The notes beneath the pieces are model-generated. The model ran no database searches. It was not told the origin of the DNA and saw only the letters and a list, made by a program, of their open reading frames with translations. From positions 372,001-436,000 of the forward strand of contig NZ_UTVH01000001.1 in NCBI RefSeq assembly GCF_900585905.1: DNA of 64,000 bases, written 5' to 3'. Positions 35,367 to 44,693 of the stretch are shown here, piece after piece. A program made the translations under genes and the position numbers. The DNA comes from Pseudomonas viridiflava (GTDB lineage: Bacteria; Pseudomonadota; Gammaproteobacteria; Pseudomonadales; Pseudomonadaceae). Each line of letters starts with the position of its first letter. The stretch's first letter is position 1.

Positions 35367-36692
35367 TCAGTCGGTTTCAATCCGCGAATGCTTGCGCGTG
35401 TCCTTCATGAACACATACACCAGCAACGAACAGGCGATGCAGGCGGTGACGTACCAGTAATAACCGGTTTCCATGCCGATGCTCTTGAACCACAGGGCGA
35501 TGTACTCGGCGGTGCCGCCGAAGATCGACACCGTCAGTGCGTAAGGCAGGCCTACACCCAGGGCACGAATCTCGGTGGGGAACAGCTCGGCTTTGACCAC
35601 GGCGTTGATCGAGGTGTAACCGCTCACAATGATCAGTGCAGCCATGATCAGGAAGAACGCCCCCCACCAGCTGTCGATGGTGTGCAGGGTGGTCAGGATC
35701 GGCACTGTGCACAGCGTACCCATGACACCGAACGCAATCAGGATGGGGCGACGGCCGATCTTGTCCGACAGCGCACCCACCAGCGGCTGGATCACCATGA
35801 ACAGGAACAGGGTTGCGGCCGAGATAGTGGTCGAGTCGGTGATGCTCATACCCACCGTGTTGACCAGATATTTCTGCATGTAAGTGGTGTAGGTATAGAA
35901 AGCCAGCGTACCGCCCATGGTCAGACCGACCACGGTCATCAGTTCCTTGGGATGGCGCATCAGGGTGCGCATCAGGCTTTCTTTCGGTTTTTCGGTTTTT
36001 TTGCGGGTGAAGGATTCGGTTTCTTCCATGCCTCGTCGCAGGTACAGCGCAACCACGGCACACAGCGCGCCAATCACGAACGGCACACGCCAGCCCCATG
36101 CGTACAGCTGTTCGGTGGTCAGGGTCTGCTGCAGCACGATCAACACTGCCAATGCGATGAGCTGACCGGAAATCAGCGTCACGTACTGGAAGCTGGAGAA
36201 GAACCCGCGACGTTCCTTGGTCGCCATCTCGCTCAGGTAGGTTGCCGAGGTGCCGTATTCGCCACCCACCGACAGGCCCTGGAGCAAGCGCGCGAACACC
36301 AGCAGGATAGGCGCGCCGACGCCGATCATTTCATAGCTCGGGGTCAGGGCAATGATCAGCGAGCCGAAACACATCAGCAGCACCGAGGCCATCAACGCAG
36401 CCTTGCGACCTTTACGGTCGGCATACAACCCCATCAGCCAGCCGCCAATGGGCCGCATGAGAAAGCCGACGGCAAAGATGGCGGCGGTGTTGAGCAGTTG
36501 GGCCGTGGTGTCGCCCTTGGGGAAGAAGGATTTGGCGAAGTACAGGGAGAAAGCTGCGTACACATACCAGTCGTACCATTCGACCATGTTGCCGACGGAG
36601 CCGCTGAATATGGATTTTACACGCGAGGAAGTGGTTTTCTCGGCGGCTGGCGCGCCGGCCGCCCCTTGAGGAAGAGAGCTTGAGGTATCCAT
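35367..36692 (-). CDS. kgtP: MHS-family alpha-ketoglutarate permease (KgtP-like)
   Basis: A 441-residue 12-TM major-facilitator protein of the metabolite:H+ symporter family. The N-terminus (GSVGNMVEWYDWYVYAAFSL), LYADRKGRKAALMA and GLSVGGEYGTSATYLSEMA are signatures. KgtP and shikimate or citrate transporters share these; alpha-ketoglutarate is favoured because the adjacent MifS/MifR-like pair controls such a permease in P. aeruginosa. A sigma-54 promoter match stands about 63 bases upstream, fitting control by the enhancer-binding protein encoded next. Confidence 0.87.
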   Translation of the reverse strand: MDTSSSLPQGAAGAPAAEKTTSSRVKSIFSGSVGNMVEWYDWYVYAAFSLYFAKSFFPKGDTTAQLLNTAAIFAVGFLMRPIGGWLMGLYADRKGRKAALMASVLLMCFGSLIIALTPSYEMIGVGAPILLVFARLLQGLSVGGEYGTSATYLSEMATKERRGFFSSFQYVTLISGQLIALAVLIVLQQTLTTEQLYAWGWRVPFVIGALCAVVALYLRRGMEETESFTRKKTEKPKESLMRTLMRHPKELMTVVGLTMGGTLAFYTYTTYMQKYLVNTVGMSITDSTTISAATLFLFMVIQPLVGALSDKIGRRPILIAFGVMGTLCTVPILTTLHTIDSWWGAFFLIMAALIIVSGYTSINAVVKAELFPTEIRALGVGLPYALTVSIFGGTAEYIALWFKSIGMETGYYWYVTACIACSLLVYVFMKDTRKHSRIETD

Positions 36693-36754
36693 CGTGATCC
36701 TTACCGTATTGTTTTTAGAATGGGCGCATCAATGTGCAACCTTGCCATGGCTAT

Positions 36755-36770
36755 AGCAGGAGCTGTGCCA
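36755..36770 (-). promoter_or_regulatory. Sigma-54 (-24/-12) promoter of kgtP
   Basis: The minus strand reads TGGCACAGCTCCTGCT, with GG-N10-GC spacing and a perfect TGGCAC -24 box. Transcription would start near 36744, giving a leader of about 50 bases before the permease ATG. The enhancer-binding protein gene downstream carries GAFTGA, the sigma-54 contact motif. Confidence 0.75.
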
Positions 36771-37029
36771 GAGGCCAAAACGCCGGTTTAGAAGGGTTTG
36801 GACGATACAGCGAGCGGAAATCCGCTTATTTGCCGTTTTTAGCTAGGCGGAAAGTCGCTCATGTCGTGACACATAGACCGCCTAGGCACTGCAATGGTGG
36901 CAGCGTCGCGGGGCCGGCTTCAGCGGGAAGGCGTCTCAGGCGCAAGATAGGGTGAAGTTTATCGACGCCTTGACGGCTAAAGCCGGTCTCACGGGTTTGC
37001 TGTTCGCAGATGCGATAGGGGGGCAGCAC
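36771..37029. other. Upstream region of the kgtP promoter
   Basis: The segment behind the sigma-54 site and before the end of the response-regulator gene holds no gene. It is the expected place for enhancer (UAS) sites of the MifR-type activator; no clear dyad is called. Confidence 0.4.
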
Positions 37030-38358
37030 CTATTCCACAAACATCTCGCGCAGCAGGCCATGGCGCTGCATTTTTTCATTCAGGGTGCGGCGAGGCAGTT
37101 GCAGTTCTTCGAGCACCGCTTTGATATCGCCCTTGTGGCGGCTCAGCGCGGCTCGCAGGCATTGCGCTTCGAAGGCTTCCTGGCGTGCCGCCAGCGAATG
37201 ACCGGCATCGTTGCTCGCCGCCGGGGCGCTGGTCAGGCCCAGTAATTGGCGTTCTGCCGCGTTGGCCAGTTCGCGCACGTTGCCCGGCCAGTCATGTGCC
37301 AGCAGCTGGCTTAGCTGCGCGCCGCTGAGCTCGGGTACCGGGCGGCCCAGGCGCTGTGCAGCCTGGCGGGAGAAGTGGGCGAACAGCAGGGGAATGTCCT
37401 CGCATCGCGCGCGCAAGGGCGGCAAGCGCAATTCGGCGACATTCAGACGGTACGCCAGGTCCTCGCGAAAACGACCAGCCTTTGCCTCGTCCAGCAGATC
37501 CGGCTTGGTGGCGGTGACGATTCTGACGTCGACATCAATAGTCTGGTTCGAGCCCAGGCGCTCCAGCTTGTGCTCTTGCAGCACGCGCAGCAATTTGACC
37601 TGCTGGGCCAGCGGCATGCTTTCGATTTCATCCAGAAACAATGTGCCCCCGTCGGCATATTCCAGCTTGCCGATGCGTTTGCCCTGAGCACCTGTAAACG
37701 CGCCACTTTCATGACCGAACAGTTCCGTCTCGAACAGGTGTTCCGGGATGGCCGCACAGTTGAGCGCGACGAACGGTTTTTGCGCACGCGGGCCGAAGTC
37801 ATGCAGGCAGCGCGCGACCAGTTCCTTGCCGCTGCCGGTCTCACCACGGATCACCACATTGACGGGCAGTTGCGCAAGGTCCAGCACCTGCTGGCGCAGG
37901 GTCTGCAGGCTCGGTGAAATACCGAGCAGGGTGGCGTCAAGCCGGGTCCGGGCGTCGGCCTTTTCATGCAGGCTGCGGTTTTCCAGAATCAGCTGGCGCT
38001 TTTCCAGAGCGCGGCGCAGGTTGCGCAACAGCGTGTCGGGGCTGAACGGCTTTTCGAGAAAGTCGTAAGCCCCTTCGCGCATGGCGTCCACGGCCATGGG
38101 TACGTCGCCATGCCCGGTCAGCAGGATGACCGGCAGGTCGGCGTCGGCAGCCTGCAGGTGCGCCAACAGTTCCAGACCGCTCATGCCGGGCATGCGTACA
38201 TCGCTGAGCACAATGCCTGGGAAATGTTCGGGCAGGTGCGCCAGGCAATCTTCGGCCCTGCTATAGACCTGCACCTGAAAACCGGACAGCGTGAGCCATT
38301 GCTCGACCGCCTCGCGGATGGGCGCTTCGTCGTCTACCACAATCACCGAATTCAACAT
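37030..38358 (-). CDS. Sigma-54 response regulator, MifR/DctD family
   Basis: A 442-residue activator with three domains. The receiver (1-120; DD pair in VIVVDDEAPI, phospho-Asp in VLSDVRMPG, Lys in FLEKPF) is followed by an AAA+ domain (Walker A GETGSGKE, GAFTGAQGKR, Walker B GGTLFLDEIES) and a Fis-type helix-turn-helix (HKGDIKAVLEELQLPRRTLN). It would open sigma-54 promoters after phosphorylation by the kinase encoded upstream (seven-base overlap). The likely target is the kgtP promoter at 36755-36770. MifR and DctD are close relatives; the KgtP neighbour favours MifR. Confidence 0.9.
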   Translation of the reverse strand: MLNSVIVVDDEAPIREAVEQWLTLSGFQVQVYSRAEDCLAHLPEHFPGIVLSDVRMPGMSGLELLAHLQAADADLPVILLTGHGDVPMAVDAMREGAYDFLEKPFSPDTLLRNLRRALEKRQLILENRSLHEKADARTRLDATLLGISPSLQTLRQQVLDLAQLPVNVVIRGETGSGKELVARCLHDFGPRAQKPFVALNCAAIPEHLFETELFGHESGAFTGAQGKRIGKLEYADGGTLFLDEIESMPLAQQVKLLRVLQEHKLERLGSNQTIDVDVRIVTATKPDLLDEAKAGRFREDLAYRLNVAELRLPPLRARCEDIPLLFAHFSRQAAQRLGRPVPELSGAQLSQLLAHDWPGNVRELANAAERQLLGLTSAPAASNDAGHSLAARQEAFEAQCLRAALSRHKGDIKAVLEELQLPRRTLNEKMQRHGLLREMFVE

Positions 38359-40121
38359 GCGGGGTCAGGCTCCAGGTAGTCATTGGGCAGGCTGAAGGAG
38401 AACACGGCGCCGACGCCCTGGTTGTCCGCGCTCAGCTGGCCGCCGAGTTCATGCACGATGGCGTAGGACACCGCAAGCCCCAGGCCCAGCCCGTCGCCTA
38501 CCGGTTTGGTGGTAAAGAAGGGGTCAAAGATATTGCCCAGATGTGCAGGATCAATGCCGCCGCCGGTGTCGCTGACACTCAGGCACCAGCGTGTCTGCCG
38601 GGCGTCGATGCGGATCTCCAGACCCTTCGGGTTTTTGTCACGCATGGCGTCCAGAGCATTGCGCAACAGGTTGATCAGCACTTGTTCAAGACGGATGGCA
38701 TCACCGCGCACCCAGGCTGGCCGGGTCAGATGCAGCGTGCATTGCACCTGTTCATCGCGCAGTCGCGACTCCATCAACAGCAGCGCCTGATCAACCACCG
38801 CTGCCAGGTCCAGGCGTTCGCGCAGGCCGCCAGGGCTCTTGCGGGCGAAGGTTTTCAAGTGTCCGGTCAGCGCCGCCATGCGCACCAGTTGCTGATCCAG
38901 CAGGGCGAGCGCCTTGTAAGCGTCGTCGCTGCGGCTCTGATCGAGTAACAGACGCAAGGTGGCCAGCTGCATGCGCTGGGCAGTCAGCGGCTGGTTGATT
39001 TCGTGAGCCAGCGCCGCCGACATCTGCCCCAGCGCAGCCAGTTTGGTCGATTGCACGAGGCCGTCCTGAGCGGTGCGCAGGTCGCGGGTGCGCACCTCGA
39101 CAAGACGCTCCAGCTCATCGCGGCTGCGTTCGCGCATCCGCGCCAGGCGCCAGCGTTGATAGAGAAACAAGCCCAGGAACACCAGCGCCAGCCAGGTTCC
39201 GCCCGCCGCAAGTGCCGCGTTGCGCAAGTCTTCGCCGGCAACCACCGGCTTGCGCAACAGGTGCAGCGTCCAGTCTTCTCCCGGCAGCGGCAGCGATTGC
39301 CACAGGTAGTCAACGTCGCCTTGCGCGCTTGCGACGCGGGTCAGGTGACTGCTGTCACTGAACGCCTGAAGCTGGCGCCGCTGCAGCGCAGAAAGAGGCT
39401 GCTTGTCGTATTGCCGCGTGGTGCGCAGTTCGGCGCGGTCCTGCGCCGACAGTGGGTGCAGCTCGCGGTAACGCCACTCAGGCTGGCTGGCGATGAAGAC
39501 GATGCCTCTGGCGTCGCTGAGCAGCAGCAGGTCATCGCCTTGGGCCCATTCGTGTTCGAGGTCGGGAAACTCCAGTTTCACCACCATGGCGCCAAGAAAT
39601 GCGCCTGCCTCATCGCTCACCGCGTGAGACAGAAAGTAGCCCGGGATGCCGCTGGTCACGCCCACCGCGTAAAAACGGCCGACTCCGGTAGCCCGGGTCT
39701 GCAGAAAATAGGGGCGGAAAGCGTAGTTGTGACCCACATAGCTGGTCGGCAGGCGCCAGTTGCTGGCACCTATTGCCAGACCGTTGCGATCAAGCAACTC
39801 AAGGGTGGAGGACTGCGCCGCGCCATTGATCCGTTCCAGTTTGCGATTCAAGGCGTCTTGCGTTTGCGCATCGATCGGGCCATTCAGCGCCGCCCGCACT
39901 TGCGGGTCCAGCGCCAGTACGGCAGGCAACGCACGATAGCGCTCGATGAGGGTATGCAGGGTGTTGGCATAAAGAGACAGCTCGCCAGTGGCCCGGGCAG
40001 CGCTGTCGGCCATGCTGTGCTCCTGCGCCTGACGCATTGCCAGCCCCGCCGACAATGCGGTGCCTGCCAGGATCAGCAGTACGTACAGGGTGATACGCAA
40101 TGGGCGGGAGATTGAGGGCAT
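38352..40121 (-). CDS. Sensor histidine kinase, MifS/DctB family
   Basis: A 589-residue membrane kinase. It has a membrane helix near the N-terminus (ITLYVLLILAGTALSAGLAM), a double-cache periplasmic sensor (about 35-290), a second helix (NAALAAGGTWLALVFLGLFL), a coiled linker, H-box (ALAHEINQPLTAQRMQLA), N-box and G-box (GIDPAHLGNIFDPFFTTKP, GLGLGLAVSYAIV). It is the DctB architecture for sensing C4/C5 dicarboxylates. It is co-transcribed with the regulator gene and lies upstream of it. Confidence 0.92.
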   Translation of the reverse strand: MPSISRPLRITLYVLLILAGTALSAGLAMRQAQEHSMADSAARATGELSLYANTLHTLIERYRALPAVLALDPQVRAALNGPIDAQTQDALNRKLERINGAAQSSTLELLDRNGLAIGASNWRLPTSYVGHNYAFRPYFLQTRATGVGRFYAVGVTSGIPGYFLSHAVSDEAGAFLGAMVVKLEFPDLEHEWAQGDDLLLLSDARGIVFIASQPEWRYRELHPLSAQDRAELRTTRQYDKQPLSALQRRQLQAFSDSSHLTRVASAQGDVDYLWQSLPLPGEDWTLHLLRKPVVAGEDLRNAALAAGGTWLALVFLGLFLYQRWRLARMRERSRDELERLVEVRTRDLRTAQDGLVQSTKLAALGQMSAALAHEINQPLTAQRMQLATLRLLLDQSRSDDAYKALALLDQQLVRMAALTGHLKTFARKSPGGLRERLDLAAVVDQALLLMESRLRDEQVQCTLHLTRPAWVRGDAIRLEQVLINLLRNALDAMRDKNPKGLEIRIDARQTRWCLSVSDTGGGIDPAHLGNIFDPFFTTKPVGDGLGLGLAVSYAIVHELGGQLSADNQGVGAVFSFSLPNDYLEPDPAC

Positions 40122-40231
40122 CGGCTAGCCTGGGGGGATCATGGGTGCCCGGGCACTCGCTGCAGCCACTGACGGGCTGCGGTGAGTGTCATGTTGGCAG
40201 CGGTCGGGCCGCCGCCATACTGATCGGGTGC

Positions 40232-42541
40232 TTACAGCAGATTGAAGCTGGTTTCTTTCAGGGTTTCGGAATCCAGACCAATCATCAGCTTGAATTCGCC
40301 CGCTTCTGCGGCGTATTTCAACTGCGGGTTGAAGAACTTCAGGTCTTCTTCACTCAGCGTGAAGGTCACCACTTTTTCTTCGCCCGCTTGCAGCATGATT
40401 TTCTCGAAACCCTTGAGCTCCTTGACCGGGCGGCTGATGGACGCCGCGACATCGCGCAGGTACAGCTGAACCACTGTGGCCCCGGCCACCTTGCCGCTGT
40501 TCTTGACAGTGACGCTGGCGGTCAGCTTGCCTTTGCGCGGCAGGTCCGTGGCCGACAGCGTGATGTCGGAAACATCGAACCGGGTGTAGCTCAAGCCGTA
40601 GCCGAACGGAAACAGCGGGCCGTTGGTTTCCTCGAAGTAATGCGAGGTGTAGTTGCCTGGCGCGTTCGGCGAATAGGGGCGGCCGGTGTTGAGGTGTGCG
40701 TAGTAGATCGGCAGTTGCCCGATCGAGCGCGGGAATGACATCGCCAGTTTGCCGGACGGGTTGTAGTCGCCAAACAGCACGTCGGCCACTGCGTTGCCGC
40801 CCTCGGTGCCAGGGAACCAGGTTTCCAGCATCGCATCGGCCTGCTCGACTTCGTCAACCAGCACCAGCGGACGACCATTCATCAGTACCAGCACCAGCGG
40901 TTTGCCGGTGGCTTTCAGCGCCTTGATCAGCGCCTGCTGCTTGCCGGGAATATTCAGGCTGCTGCGGCTTGATGATTCGTGCGACATGCCCCGGGATTCA
41001 CCCACCACGGCGACGATCACATCCGCCTGCTCGGCGGTCTTGACGGCTTCGTCGATCATGTCCTGTGCCGGACGCGGATCAATATCGACCTCTTTCTTGA
41101 TGAAATTCAGATAGTCGATGATGTGCTCGTTATCACTGACGTTGGCGCCATTGGCATACAGCAGCTTTGCCTTGTCGCCGACAGCGTTGGCAAGGCCGTC
41201 ATAAATGGTGACTGTCTGATTTGCCTTGCCCGCAGCGGACCAACTGCCGAGCATGTCCGCATGGCTCTTGGCCAGGCCGCCGATCACGGCAATGGTGCCT
41301 TGCTTTTTCAGCGGCAGGGTGTCGTTGCTGTTTTTCAGCAGCACCAGCGTCTTGCGCGCTACATCGCGCGCTTCGGCGCGGTGCAGGCGGTCATCGGCGT
41401 AGGTGTCGGCCGGGTCCTGGGCGGCGTCGCCGATGCGCAGGTAAGGGTTGGCAAACAGGCCCATGTCGTATTTGGCACCCAGCACTTCACGCACGGCACT
41501 GTCGATTTCCTTGACCGACACTTCGCCGCTCTTGACCAGGCCCGGCAGTTCTTCGCCATAGGCCTTGTCGTTCATGCTCAGGTCGACGCCTGCCTTGATC
41601 GCCAGCTTGGCGGCTTCGCGGTAGTCCTTGGCCACGCCGTGATCAATCAGCTCCTTGATCGCGCCGTGGTCGCTGATGGTCACGCCCTTGAAGCCCCAGT
41701 CCTTGCGTAGCAGGTCCTGCATCAGCCAGGTGTTGGAGGTGGCGGGGACACCATTGATCGAGTTGAGTGCGACCATGATGCCGCCGGCCCCGGCGTCGAT
41801 ACCGGCGCGGTAGGGCGGCAGGTAGTCCTGGTACATTCGGGTGGGGCTCATGTCCACAGTGTTGTAGTCGCGGCCGCCTTCAACCGCGCCGTACAGGGCA
41901 AAGTGCTTGACCGCGGCCATGATGCTGTCAGCGGAAGCCACGTTCTGGCCCTGGAACGACTTCACCATTTCCCGGGAAATTCTCGACACCAGGTAAGTGT
42001 CTTCGCCGAACCCTTCGGAGCTGCGACCCCAGCGTGGGTCGCGGGAGATGTCGACCATGGGGGCGAAGGTCATGTCCAGGCCGTCGGAGGCCGCTTCAAT
42101 GGCCGAAATCCGCCCGGTTTTGGCGATGACGGCCATGTCCCAGCTGGCCGCCATGCCCAGGCTGATGGGGAAAATCGTGCGGTGGCCGTGGATCACGTCA
42201 TAGGCGAAGAACATCGGAATTTTCAGGCGGCTGTTGGCCACTGCCGCTTCCTGCAGCGGGCGGTTTTCCGAACGCGTGACGGAGTTGAACGTACCGCCGA
42301 TACGACCGGCGGCGATCTCCTTGAGAATCATCGGTTGTGGCATCTCGTCACTGATGCTGATCAAGCGCAGCTGCCCGATCTTTTCGTCGAGGGTCATCTG
42401 TTTCATCAGGTTGGCGATGAACGCATTCTTCGCCTGCAGTGTGGTTTTGCTGGTGGGGGCCTGCGCGGTGACGTCGTTTGCAGCCAATACGGGCTGACTG
42501 GCCAGGCCGATCAAAAGGCCCAGTAAACACAGCTTATTCAT
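40232..42541 (-). CDS. bglX: Periplasmic beta-glucosidase BglX (GH3)
   Basis: A 769-residue glycoside hydrolase family 3 enzyme. The ATG at 42541 gives the signal peptide NKLCLLGLLIGLASQPVLA; the frame extends 12 residues further upstream without support. Domains are the GH3 TIM barrel with the nucleophile Asp in GVTISDHGAIKEL, the alpha/beta sandwich, and the C-terminal fibronectin-like domain (VSVTVKNSGKVAG-type: LTASVTVKNSGKVAGATVV). It hydrolyses beta-glucosides and oligosaccharides in the periplasm. No sugar transporter is adjacent. Confidence 0.95.
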   Translation of the reverse strand: MNKLCLLGLLIGLASQPVLAANDVTAQAPTSKTTLQAKNAFIANLMKQMTLDEKIGQLRLISISDEMPQPMILKEIAAGRIGGTFNSVTRSENRPLQEAAVANSRLKIPMFFAYDVIHGHRTIFPISLGMAASWDMAVIAKTGRISAIEAASDGLDMTFAPMVDISRDPRWGRSSEGFGEDTYLVSRISREMVKSFQGQNVASADSIMAAVKHFALYGAVEGGRDYNTVDMSPTRMYQDYLPPYRAGIDAGAGGIMVALNSINGVPATSNTWLMQDLLRKDWGFKGVTISDHGAIKELIDHGVAKDYREAAKLAIKAGVDLSMNDKAYGEELPGLVKSGEVSVKEIDSAVREVLGAKYDMGLFANPYLRIGDAAQDPADTYADDRLHRAEARDVARKTLVLLKNSNDTLPLKKQGTIAVIGGLAKSHADMLGSWSAAGKANQTVTIYDGLANAVGDKAKLLYANGANVSDNEHIIDYLNFIKKEVDIDPRPAQDMIDEAVKTAEQADVIVAVVGESRGMSHESSSRSSLNIPGKQQALIKALKATGKPLVLVLMNGRPLVLVDEVEQADAMLETWFPGTEGGNAVADVLFGDYNPSGKLAMSFPRSIGQLPIYYAHLNTGRPYSPNAPGNYTSHYFEETNGPLFPFGYGLSYTRFDVSDITLSATDLPRKGKLTASVTVKNSGKVAGATVVQLYLRDVAASISRPVKELKGFEKIMLQAGEEKVVTFTLSEEDLKFFNPQLKYAAEAGEFKLMIGLDSETLKETSFNLL

Positions 42542-42874
42542 TGATGATTTTCTCAAGGCGTGTGCCGGAGACGGCACTGAATATCAGGCAGCCATTTATT
42601 GTTACAGCGTTCAGCTCAGGATGTCATTACAGGCTTGTCGCCGCCTCTGGCGCTTGCGCCGCGCAGCTTTCAGGCCTGGCGTTGTGCAGCGATTATGCCG
42701 GGGAACGAGCGTTTTGGCTAAAGCCTCTTTGCTCGTGTGTAATTAAAGAAATATTGTCATTGGCAATCAGCGACTATCTCCTGGCTCAGTCAAGTGGACA
42801 ATTAGTCCAGCGTTTGCATTGCATCCGGCTTAAAATAGTCGCCTTTGTTTCCACTCGCCCAGAGGCGCTTTTCG
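42542..42874. other. Divergent promoter region of bglX and the methyltransferase gene
   Basis: No gene, RNA or repeat is recognised. It is AT-richer around 42740-42840, where the plus-strand promoter for the methyltransferase probably lies. Confidence 0.45.
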
Positions 42875-44092
42875 ATGTCAGTGACTGCCACTTCCCCCCA
42901 GCCCGTACAGGATCATCGTGCACAGTTCCTGAGCCTGCTGGAAAACAGCCTGGCGCAGAACTCGTTCATCAAGCTGGTGCTGGCCAAGTACGTGGGCACA
43001 GAGATCGAGTTGCAGCGGGTGATCATCAAGGCGCTGACGGTCAAGGAGCAGGCGTGCCTGTCTTTCGTCTATCGCTACAAGACCCGCGATATCACCAAGA
43101 ACCTGCCACTGGCCGAGGCGGTTCAGCTGATTGACGGGCTGCTGCCCACGTCGTTCAAGAATGCTCACCTGTTGTCGCTCAACGACGAAGTGCAGTTGGA
43201 GTTCAGCAAGAAGGGCAAGACAACGCTGTTCACCAGCAAGGCCCAGCAGGTGCGCGAAGCGCCGGCAGGCGGGCATGATCGTGAAAAGAAACGCTACCTG
43301 GAACTGACCCGGCCGTTTCTCGTTGATCTGGGCGTGACCAATAAACAACATGAGCTGATTCCTTCCATGTCGCGCAAATGGAAGCAGATCAACAAGTTCA
43401 TCGAAGTGTTTTCCCATGCCCTGAGTGCCTCGCCGCTGGCGCTTGATCAGCCGATAAAAGTGGCCGACTTCGGCTCCGGCAAGGGTTACCTGACCTTCGC
43501 CATTCACGATTACCTGCGCAATACCCTGCAGGCCGAAGGCGAAGTCACCGGCGTCGAGTTGCGCGAAGACATGGTCACGCTGTGCAACAACGCTGCCACC
43601 CGGCTTGAGCATTCGGGGCTGACATTCGAGTGCGGTGATGTCCGCAGCGTGGCGCCCAGCGCGCTGGACGTCATGATCGCGCTGCATGCCTGCGACATCG
43701 CCACCGATTACGCGATCCACATGGGTATTCGCTCCGGCGCCGCCATCATCATGTGTTCGCCCTGCTGCCATAAGCAGATCCGCTTGCAGATCCAGAGTCC
43801 TGGCCTGCTGCGGCCGATGCTGCAATACGGTCTGCACATGGGGCAACAGGCAGAAATGGTCACAGACAGCCTGCGCGCGCTGCTGCTCGAAGCCTGTGGC
43901 TACGAAACCAAGGTGTTTGAGTTCATCTCCCTGGAGCACACCAACAAGAACAAGATGATCCTGGCAGTCAAACGCGCTGAGCCGCACAACTCCAAAGAGT
44001 TGCTGGCGAAGATCGATGAATTGAAAGCCTTCTACGGCATCCAGGAGCAATGCCTGGAAACCCTGTTGAAGGCGGACGGATTTATCGCCTGA
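42875..44092 (+). CDS. SAM-dependent methyltransferase, METTL25/Methyltransf_32 type
   Basis: A 405-residue class I methyltransferase. The SAM site is VADFGSGKGYLTFAIHDYL (about residue 190), followed by GVELREDMV and the acidic LDVMIALHACDIATDYAIHM. The PCC motif in IIMCSPCCHKQIRLQ is characteristic of the METTL25/GSTCD-related group, probably acting on RNA. The N-terminal 170 residues form a separate domain (SFIKLVLAKYVGTEIELQRV). Start ATG at 42875 chosen over the upstream TTG. The substrate is unknown. Confidence 0.85.
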   Translation: MSVTATSPQPVQDHRAQFLSLLENSLAQNSFIKLVLAKYVGTEIELQRVIIKALTVKEQACLSFVYRYKTRDITKNLPLAEAVQLIDGLLPTSFKNAHLLSLNDEVQLEFSKKGKTTLFTSKAQQVREAPAGGHDREKKRYLELTRPFLVDLGVTNKQHELIPSMSRKWKQINKFIEVFSHALSASPLALDQPIKVADFGSGKGYLTFAIHDYLRNTLQAEGEVTGVELREDMVTLCNNAATRLEHSGLTFECGDVRSVAPSALDVMIALHACDIATDYAIHMGIRSGAAIIMCSPCCHKQIRLQIQSPGLLRPMLQYGLHMGQQAEMVTDSLRALLLEACGYETKVFEFISLEHTNKNKMILAVKRAEPHNSKELLAKIDELKAFYGIQEQCLETLLKADGFIA

Positions 44093-44693
44093 CGCTGTTG
44101 TTCTCAGCGGTGCCGCAACAAATTACGCTGGCGTGACCGTTCAGCGATCTGCCTGGGTGAACGCGTGCAATGCACGGGTGAAGATCACCGAATCCATCGA
44201 CAACATCAGCGAGCGCAACGCACTGATTGCACAGCGTCGCCAGAGCAGGCGCAAATCTCCAGCGAAATCGACCGCAGCCTGTCAGTATCCGCGACCTTTC
44301 AGGCCAGACCGGCGTCGCCTGGTCTGGACTAGCATGCGGTTGAATTAAGTCGGCTGGTTGCCTCTATTCGATTTTGATTACGTTTGTGTCGGCGCGCACA
44401 AGCGCCGCGAGACGGCGACGCATTCTGCTGGTGGCACGTGGCTATCGCATCCTCGACTGCAACAACAATGTGATGCTAACTCAATGAATTAATAGCGATA
44501 AATTATCCAGGTGAAACGCGTCGATAATTTTGCTGGGTAATTATCGAAGATTATCAGGGCTGCTTTTTCTGAAGCGGGATAGATTTATTGGCTCATATCA
44601 AGCTTGATGGGCTGTCAGGCTCAAGCTTTACTGTAGTTCGCCGATAGACATTAGTGCTAACCAAAAGTCGATTAACACTAAGGATTTGTGGCG
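44093..44693. other. Gap with chemoreceptor ruin and MCP promoter region
   Basis: The left half contains the decayed MCP C-terminus described at 44184-44378. The right half (44460-44640) is AT-rich with several inverted TTATC/GATAA elements and probably carries the promoter of the intact MCP gene. Confidence 0.5.
44184..44378 (+). pseudogene. Degraded C-terminus of a methyl-accepting chemotaxis protein
   Basis: Pieces of an MCP tail appear in order but in shifting frames: ITESIDNISERNALIA, then ASPEQAQISSEIDRSL, then SIRDLSGQTGVA, then SRLVASIRF with a stop at 44376-44378. The order and spacing match the ends of Pseudomonas chemoreceptors such as the intact gene 300 bases downstream. At least three frame changes make it non-functional. 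It may be the residue of a duplication and deletion between adjacent MCP genes. Confidence 0.8.

Noticed and set aside
35388..36683. 431-codon plus-strand frame opposite kgtP
   Set aside because: Shadow of the permease gene; His/Gln-rich product typical of antisense frames in high-GC genes.
42878..44050. 390-codon minus-strand frame opposite the methyltransferase
   Set aside because: The plus strand has intact SAM-binding and PCC motifs; the antisense product has none.
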